From IMG/VR virus record IMGVR_UViG_3300021962_000585, positions 1 to 25,563 of that record: DNA of 25,563 bases; one strand, written 5' to 3'. The DNA is from a virus. The number at the start of each line of letters is the position of its first letter. The first letter of the stretch is position 1. The notes beneath the pieces were generated by a model. It was not told the origin of the DNA. It saw only the letters and a program-made list of their open reading frames with translations, and searched no databases. Made by a program: the position numbers and the translations under genes. This document shows, piece by piece, positions 21,987-25,563 of this stretch.

Positions 21987-22627
21987 ATCATTTTTTTATC
22001 CGATGATAGTATATTAAAAAAATATTCTGATAATTGCTTATGACCTTTAAATGAAAAGTGTAAATCTTCAATTTCACCATTAGTTGCCTTCGTAATATTT
22101 TCAAAAATTTTTATCATATCCTTAACTTCCCATATTATACAATTTCTTACTTTTATATTATTTGTAAGAATTTTTTTTAAAAAATCAAATCTATTATTAT
22201 CTCTAACACGATACATAGGATTTGTTAAAAAATAATATTGGAAATTTATCAACGCTTCAAATTCCTCTTTTGAAAATTTTTTACTAATATCGTTTTTCCA
22301 ATCTGAATCTATTTCTACATAAGATAAAATTTCAATCCACTTTGAATCCTTTGGAATATTAAATCTACCATGAACGGTTTTACCAATTAAAATTATATCA
22401 TTTTCTTTTATGTTATCAATGTTTTCTATTACCGATTGAAATATTTGCTCATTAGATGAACCATTTTGTCCATAATTTACTACAGCCATCTCTAATCTTT
22501 CACCTAAATGTATAGGCCATATATCATCTCCATCTTTTTTATATGAATAGTATGGTTTAAAATGACAATCCTCTACACACCCATATCCAAAAGTAAAACT
22601 ATCACCAAATGTATGTATAGTACTCAT
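21983..22627 (-). CDS. SGNH-hydrolase-like protein (paralogue 4)
   Basis: A 214-residue protein with GDSF at 8-11 followed by 'TFGYGC', the strong block I of SGNH esterases. 'NYGQNGSSNEQIFQSV' at 51-66 supplies the Gly and Asn of the oxyanion hole, 'NDIILIGKTVHGRF' follows, and D188-L-H190 is the C-terminal catalytic pair. All the family landmarks are intact. Among the five paralogues it is closest in block order to the one at 919 (both have a cysteine after block I). Its ATG overlaps the SDR-like gene stop by 4 nt and its stop overlaps the next SGNH gene by 4 nt. Confidence 0.8.
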   Translation of the reverse strand: MSTIHTFGDSFTFGYGCVEDCHFKPYYSYKKDGDDIWPIHLGERLEMAVVNYGQNGSSNEQIFQSVIENIDNIKENDIILIGKTVHGRFNIPKDSKWIEILSYVEIDSDWKNDISKKFSKEEFEALINFQYYFLTNPMYRVRDNNRFDFLKKILTNNIKVRNCIIWEVKDMIKIFENITKATNGEIEDLHFSFKGHKQLSEYFFNILSSDKKMI

Positions 22628-23148
22628 ATTAATGTATTATCAATTTTTAATTTTGTTTTAGATATACCTATTTCAAAAATTTCAATATCTTGTGGAAGTT
22701 CGATTAACCATTTTATAATATTCGATATATTCGAGTATTTTAGTTTTTGATTATTCACCGTTTTTGAACTTTCTAATGTATTCGGGTAAACATTTATAAT
22801 ACGAACTTCTTTATCCATACTTCTTAACTGAAATGTTTTTTGTTCTAAATCCATTTTATCGTCAATATACTTTTTGTTTGGCCCACCAAATATTATGGCA
22901 GAAGTTAAAATGTTTATTATAGTTTTTGGTTTATATTTCCACTCATTGTAAACATACTCAAATAAATCAGATTGTAGTTTATCTTTATATTCGTTGTTAA
23001 TGAACACATCGTATTGATTTATTACATTTGGTAAGTGGTGTGCATAAGAATCAATAGAACTCATATAATCTACTTCATATCCATTTGTAGAAAGATATTC
23101 TTTTATGTTCTTTCCCAACCCATAATTTCCTGTTATTAAAATTTTCAT
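22624..23148 (-). CDS. Short SDR-like (Rossmann) protein
   Basis: A 174-residue protein beginning with the dinucleotide-binding fingerprint T6-G-N-Y-G-L-G ('ILITGNYGLGKNI'). Ser83 in 'ILTSAII', Tyr94 and Lys98 ('YIDDK') could form the SDR triad. The chain is shorter than a normal SDR or sugar epimerase (230-330 residues) and lacks the C-terminal substrate lobe, so it may be a minimal enzyme or a binding protein. In this operon an NAD(P)-dependent step on a sugar is plausible but unproven. It lies between two SGNH genes with 4-nt overlaps at each side. Confidence 0.7.
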   Translation of the reverse strand: MKILITGNYGLGKNIKEYLSTNGYEVDYMSSIDSYAHHLPNVINQYDVFINNEYKDKLQSDLFEYVYNEWKYKPKTIINILTSAIIFGGPNKKYIDDKMDLEQKTFQLRSMDKEVRIINVYPNTLESSKTVNNQKLKYSNISNIIKWLIELPQDIEIFEIGISKTKLKIDNTLI

Positions 23149-23774
23149 AATAAATCTTTTCTATAATTTTCAAATTCTACGATTTCATCATTTATGGATA
23201 AAAGATTGTGAAATATTTTGTAAATTTCGTAACATCCTTTTGGCCCAGGATGAAAATCTTTTTCTTCTGCAATACCTTCATCATAATTAGATGAAACTTT
23301 GATAAGTTCCACAAAATCTGATGTTTGAGTATGAAAATGCTCACTCCATGTTACAAAAACTGGTTCATAATTTTTAATCCAATTTTTTAATTTTTTTAAA
23401 AATGATACCTCAACTCCTCTTTCACCATTTACCCATCTTTCTGATTCATTATATTTTATGTTATGCAGTTTATTTGCAAAATCCATATCTTCATAAAATG
23501 AAGGATTCATAAAAGGAGTACTTATGCACTGCTTTTTCCTAATTCCATAGAATCTTCGGGGTAACCTACCTGGTTCGGTAAAATACATTATTATCCTATC
23601 ACCATCTTCATATTCCGGTAAATTTCCCAATTGAAATAATATCGAATAGTTATCTGCTCCATATTTGCCAAATTTGAAAACTTCATAATGTTTTTCTAAA
23701 TACCAAGTCCAGTGAAATTTGGGTATTTCCCAATCCACAAAAGAATCCCCTAAAATAAATAACCTTTTTTTCAT
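23145..23774 (-). CDS. SGNH-hydrolase-like protein (paralogue 5)
   Basis: A 209-residue protein starting 'MKKRLFILGDSF', with Ser11 as the likely nucleophile, 'GKYGADNYSILFQLGNLPEY' and 'DGDRIIMYFTEPGR' in the middle, and D173-F-H175 ('KDFHPGPKG') at the end. The near-identity with the protein at 21261 in the first 12 residues and in the FQLGNLPEYE block shows a recent duplication, after which the loops between diverged strongly. The 13-nt gap from the methyltransferase gene is the widest in this operon. As with the others, the substrate is unknown; deacetylation of a surface glycan is the usual role of such enzymes in sugar clusters. Confidence 0.8.
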   Translation of the reverse strand: MKKRLFILGDSFVDWEIPKFHWTWYLEKHYEVFKFGKYGADNYSILFQLGNLPEYEDGDRIIMYFTEPGRLPRRFYGIRKKQCISTPFMNPSFYEDMDFANKLHNIKYNESERWVNGERGVEVSFLKKLKNWIKNYEPVFVTWSEHFHTQTSDFVELIKVSSNYDEGIAEEKDFHPGPKGCYEIYKIFHNLLSINDEIVEFENYRKDLL

Positions 23775-23787
23775 TATATTATTTCTT

Positions 23788-24345
23788 TTAATTTTTTCTC
23801 CACCACCATACTAATCTTTCTAACTGAGGGAAGTTTGAATTTATATCCAATTTAATAGGAATATGTATTGATAAATTAAATTGTTTTGTTCTTTTGTAAA
23901 AATCAGAATAGAATATTCTATTATTAGTTTTATGTAAGTATTTTTCATTATGACCGATGTAATCAATAAATGGCTGATTCCTCATAATAATATACCCACC
24001 TGGTTTAACCCAACTCACCACCTTACTAAGTTGATATTCTTGTTGGGTTCTTGAGGTGTATTGAAGTGAACCCAAACATAATGCCACATCTACTGATTCT
24101 AATTCAATATCAATATCTTCAATAGATGCCAGTTTATCAACCTCTGGATAGTTTTCTTTATCGAACCCATATAGATTATTAATTAGCCCTTTAAATAAAT
24201 TTTCTCCACACCCCACATCTATTACTTTGGAGGGGTTTAAATTATTTACATCTTTGACTAGATTGTACCCAGAATACTTATAACCTTCCATTACTTCTTT
24301 ACTATATCTACCTATACCTGGAACTATAAATAACATTGGTTTCAT
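23788..24345 (-). CDS. SAM-dependent methyltransferase, class I
   Basis: A 185-residue protein with the class I fold: motif I V41-I-D-V-G-C-G-E, the acidic strand end 'YGFDKEN' at 59-65, motif IV 'VALCLGSLQY' at 87-96 and the post-I loop 'WVKPGGYIIM' at 112-121. It is of the small Methyltransf_11 type that methylates sugars, lipids or small molecules rather than DNA, as it lacks an N/DPPY motif. The ATG shares one base with the stop of the sulfotransferase-like gene, so the pair is translated together. Confidence 0.85.
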   Translation of the reverse strand: MKPMLFIVPGIGRYSKEVMEGYKYSGYNLVKDVNNLNPSKVIDVGCGENLFKGLINNLYGFDKENYPEVDKLASIEDIDIELESVDVALCLGSLQYTSRTQQEYQLSKVVSWVKPGGYIIMRNQPFIDYIGHNEKYLHKTNNRIFYSDFYKRTKQFNLSIHIPIKLDINSNFPQLERLVWWWRKN

Positions 24346-25034
24346 TATATTATTTGTTTTTTGGTACTTTGTTTTAGTCTGTTTGATGGGTGTAGATACT
24401 CATTTAATTTTTCAGAATCAATATTATTTATGCCCCATGAATTAATAATTCCTAAAGATTTATTCCTATCTTCCCCATACAGGTCTTCATACCAGATAAT
24501 ATTTCCTTCTAACTTTTTAATAGTTTCATGCAATATCTCTTTATCATGAATTAGTTTTTCTCGTAATCCACTTTTTTCAAACTCATTTATAACTTCAAGA
24601 GGTATATCGGTTGTGTACCATTTTTTGTACCACGGCCTTACATCTCCATTTGATTCATTATTAACTTTATATGTTAAATTAACTATACTTAAAAAATGCT
24701 CATCTAAATTTTTTCTATCAATCCAAAGTACTTTATCAAAATTTTTTACAAACTCAAATATAAATGATTGCCAATTTTTAAAACCATGATATCGTTTTGG
24801 AGTTTGCCCTACCAATGTTTTAACCAAAGTATTTTTTTCTTTATCAAGAAAAAAATTAAGTTGTTCTTCTTTATTTCTATTCCACCAACCAAATTGAAAT
24901 TTTTTTTCATTAACACCTGTATATGTGGTATCCATACTAAATGGTTCTGGAATAATATGATATTTTTGATTATGGAAAGCATCGGATAACGATATCGTCC
25001 CACATCTACCTATTCCAACTAACAAAATATTCAT
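24345..25034 (-). CDS. Sulfotransferase-like protein
   Basis: A 229-residue protein with the two PAPS-binding motifs of the sulfotransferase family. The 5'-phosphosulfate loop is G7-I-G-R-C-G-T-I-S-L-S, and the 3'-phosphate site is 'VLWIDRKNLDEHFLSI' at 102-117, with Arg107 and Ser116. The hydrophobic first strand 'MNILLVGI' fits the fold. It would transfer sulfate from PAPS to a hydroxyl or amine of a glycan or lipid, using host PAPS. It is somewhat shorter than typical family members but no part is visibly missing. It overlaps the oxygenase gene by 4 nt. Confidence 0.8.
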   Translation of the reverse strand: MNILLVGIGRCGTISLSDAFHNQKYHIIPEPFSMDTTYTGVNEKKFQFGWWNRNKEEQLNFFLDKEKNTLVKTLVGQTPKRYHGFKNWQSFIFEFVKNFDKVLWIDRKNLDEHFLSIVNLTYKVNNESNGDVRPWYKKWYTTDIPLEVINEFEKSGLREKLIHDKEILHETIKKLEGNIIWYEDLYGEDRNKSLGIINSWGINNIDSEKLNEYLHPSNRLKQSTKKQII

Positions 25035-25531
25035 ATCAAAGTTTCTTTTTTATCAAACATTATTACTAATACCTTTCTAACACCACTTTCAATTTTAGAT
25101 ACAGAATGTCTTTCTTTAAAACCTTCGAAATTTATAAACATACCTTTTTTATTAAAAGATATAATGTTATCATCGATTATCAAATCTCCTCCGGTAAATT
25201 TATCTTCTAAGAGTATCAATGTAGTTTGTAATACCGTTTTTTTATCCAAATGTGGATTTGTATAATTTCCTTCATTATAAATTAATTCATAAAAAAAATC
25301 AATTTTAAAATTTTCTTTTCCAAATTTTTTAAGTAAAAATGCGTTCAACTCTTTATCATGTGAACCATAATGTTTCATAGATGAGATAATAAGAGCATTA
25401 TCATCTCTCATAACGGCATATGGATGCTTTTTTTTAAGAGTAGCGTATTCACTTTCACTCATACCCATATTAGCATTCAATGAATTTATTATAAAATTAT
25501 ATTCAGTATTATCTAATATCCCTATTTCCAT
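25031..25531 (-). CDS. 2-oxoglutarate/Fe(II)-dependent oxygenase, small
   Basis: A 166-residue protein that is nearly only the catalytic core: H94-L-D96 in 'NPHLDKKT', the distal His142 in 'KERHSVSKI' and Arg152 in 'GVRKVLVIMF', with 'GGDLIID' between. These are the iron and 2-oxoglutarate ligands of prolyl-4-hydroxylase-type oxygenases. Its substrate may be a sugar, peptide or small molecule of the operon. It is only distantly like the 255-residue enzyme at 12781. The start shares one base with the stop of a frame that enters from the right edge. Confidence 0.85.
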   Translation of the reverse strand: MEIGILDNTEYNFIINSLNANMGMSESEYATLKKKHPYAVMRDDNALIISSMKHYGSHDKELNAFLLKKFGKENFKIDFFYELIYNEGNYTNPHLDKKTVLQTTLILLEDKFTGGDLIIDDNIISFNKKGMFINFEGFKERHSVSKIESGVRKVLVIMFDKKETLI

Positions 25532-25563
25532 TATAAAATTTTATTTTTTGATATTTCATTTTT
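25531..25563 (-). CDS. C-terminal end of an upstream gene (partial)
   Basis: A frame enters at the right edge and ends with TAA at 25531-25533 after ten codons (ending NKIL), sharing one base with the oxygenase ATG as TAATG. The same junction is used at 24345, 20194 and 18168, which is the reason for calling it. The piece is too short to identify. Confidence 0.4.
   Translation of the reverse strand, partial: KNEISKNKIL

Noticed and set aside
1-25563. CRISPR arrays, insertion sequences, integrase or attachment sites
   Set aside because: No regularly spaced repeats, transposase or recombinase motifs, or long terminal repeats were found on reading the window.

Overview
The window looks like part of a large, AT-rich, T4-like tailed phage that infects a Bacteroidota host, probably a flavobacterium. 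Phage signs are dense packing with 1-nt and 4-nt gene overlaps, a T4 gp55-like late sigma factor, a small heat-shock protein, a monophosphate-nucleotidase, an HD hydrolase, a ParB-domain nuclease, a phage-style DNA methylase and a tmRNA gene between two coding genes. Host signs are promoters of the Bacteroidota type (TTG/TTTG, 19-20 nt, TAnnTTTG-like), A-rich leaders without Shine-Dalgarno sequences, and a lipoprotein whose cysteine is followed by SKDDE, as in Bacteroidota surface lipoproteins. Virion structural genes, replicative polymerase and integrase are not in view, so the phage assignment is an inference. All genes but one lie on the minus strand, so the window is read here from right to left.

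Right part (25563 to 17224): one translationally coupled operon of at least twelve genes. It encodes a 2OG-Fe(II) oxygenase, a sulfotransferase-like protein, a SAM methyltransferase, three SGNH-hydrolase-like proteins, a short SDR-like protein, a radical SAM protein, a GNAT-like protein, an RmlC-like sugar epimerase, a glycine-amidinotransferase-like protein and a glycosyltransferase-like protein. Together they look like a glycan or small-molecule tailoring pathway. The left end (3386 to 1) has a similar set: a carbamoyltransferase of the NodU/TobZ family, another SGNH protein and a second glycosyltransferase-like protein cut by the window edge.

Middle part (17169 to 9365): a DNA methylase gene is followed after 3 nt by a complete tmRNA gene, which is followed after 6 nt by another SGNH gene. 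The tmRNA encodes an unusually long 24-residue tag ending in YAVAA. One plus-strand gene (13588-14553) is divergent from an oxygenase gene and overlaps the SGNH gene tail-to-tail. Then come a metallophosphoesterase with an intrinsic terminator, small unknown genes, a nucleotidase, a lipoprotein and a PD-(D/E)XK-like nuclease.

Left-middle part (9264 to 3388): HD hydrolase, nuclease-ParB fusion, Hsp20 with a clear terminator, a 58-aa gene, a membrane/coiled-coil protein, a peptide-deformylase-like protein with all its HExxH residues replaced, two small proteins and the late sigma factor. The membrane protein ends at a slippery A9-G run; a -1 shift would add 90 residues with two calcium-binding DxDGDGxxD loops.

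The points most worth following are the tmRNA inside an operon with its long tag, the probable -1 frameshift, the inactive deformylase, the nuclease-ParB fusion, and the coupled tailoring operon with five SGNH paralogues in the window.
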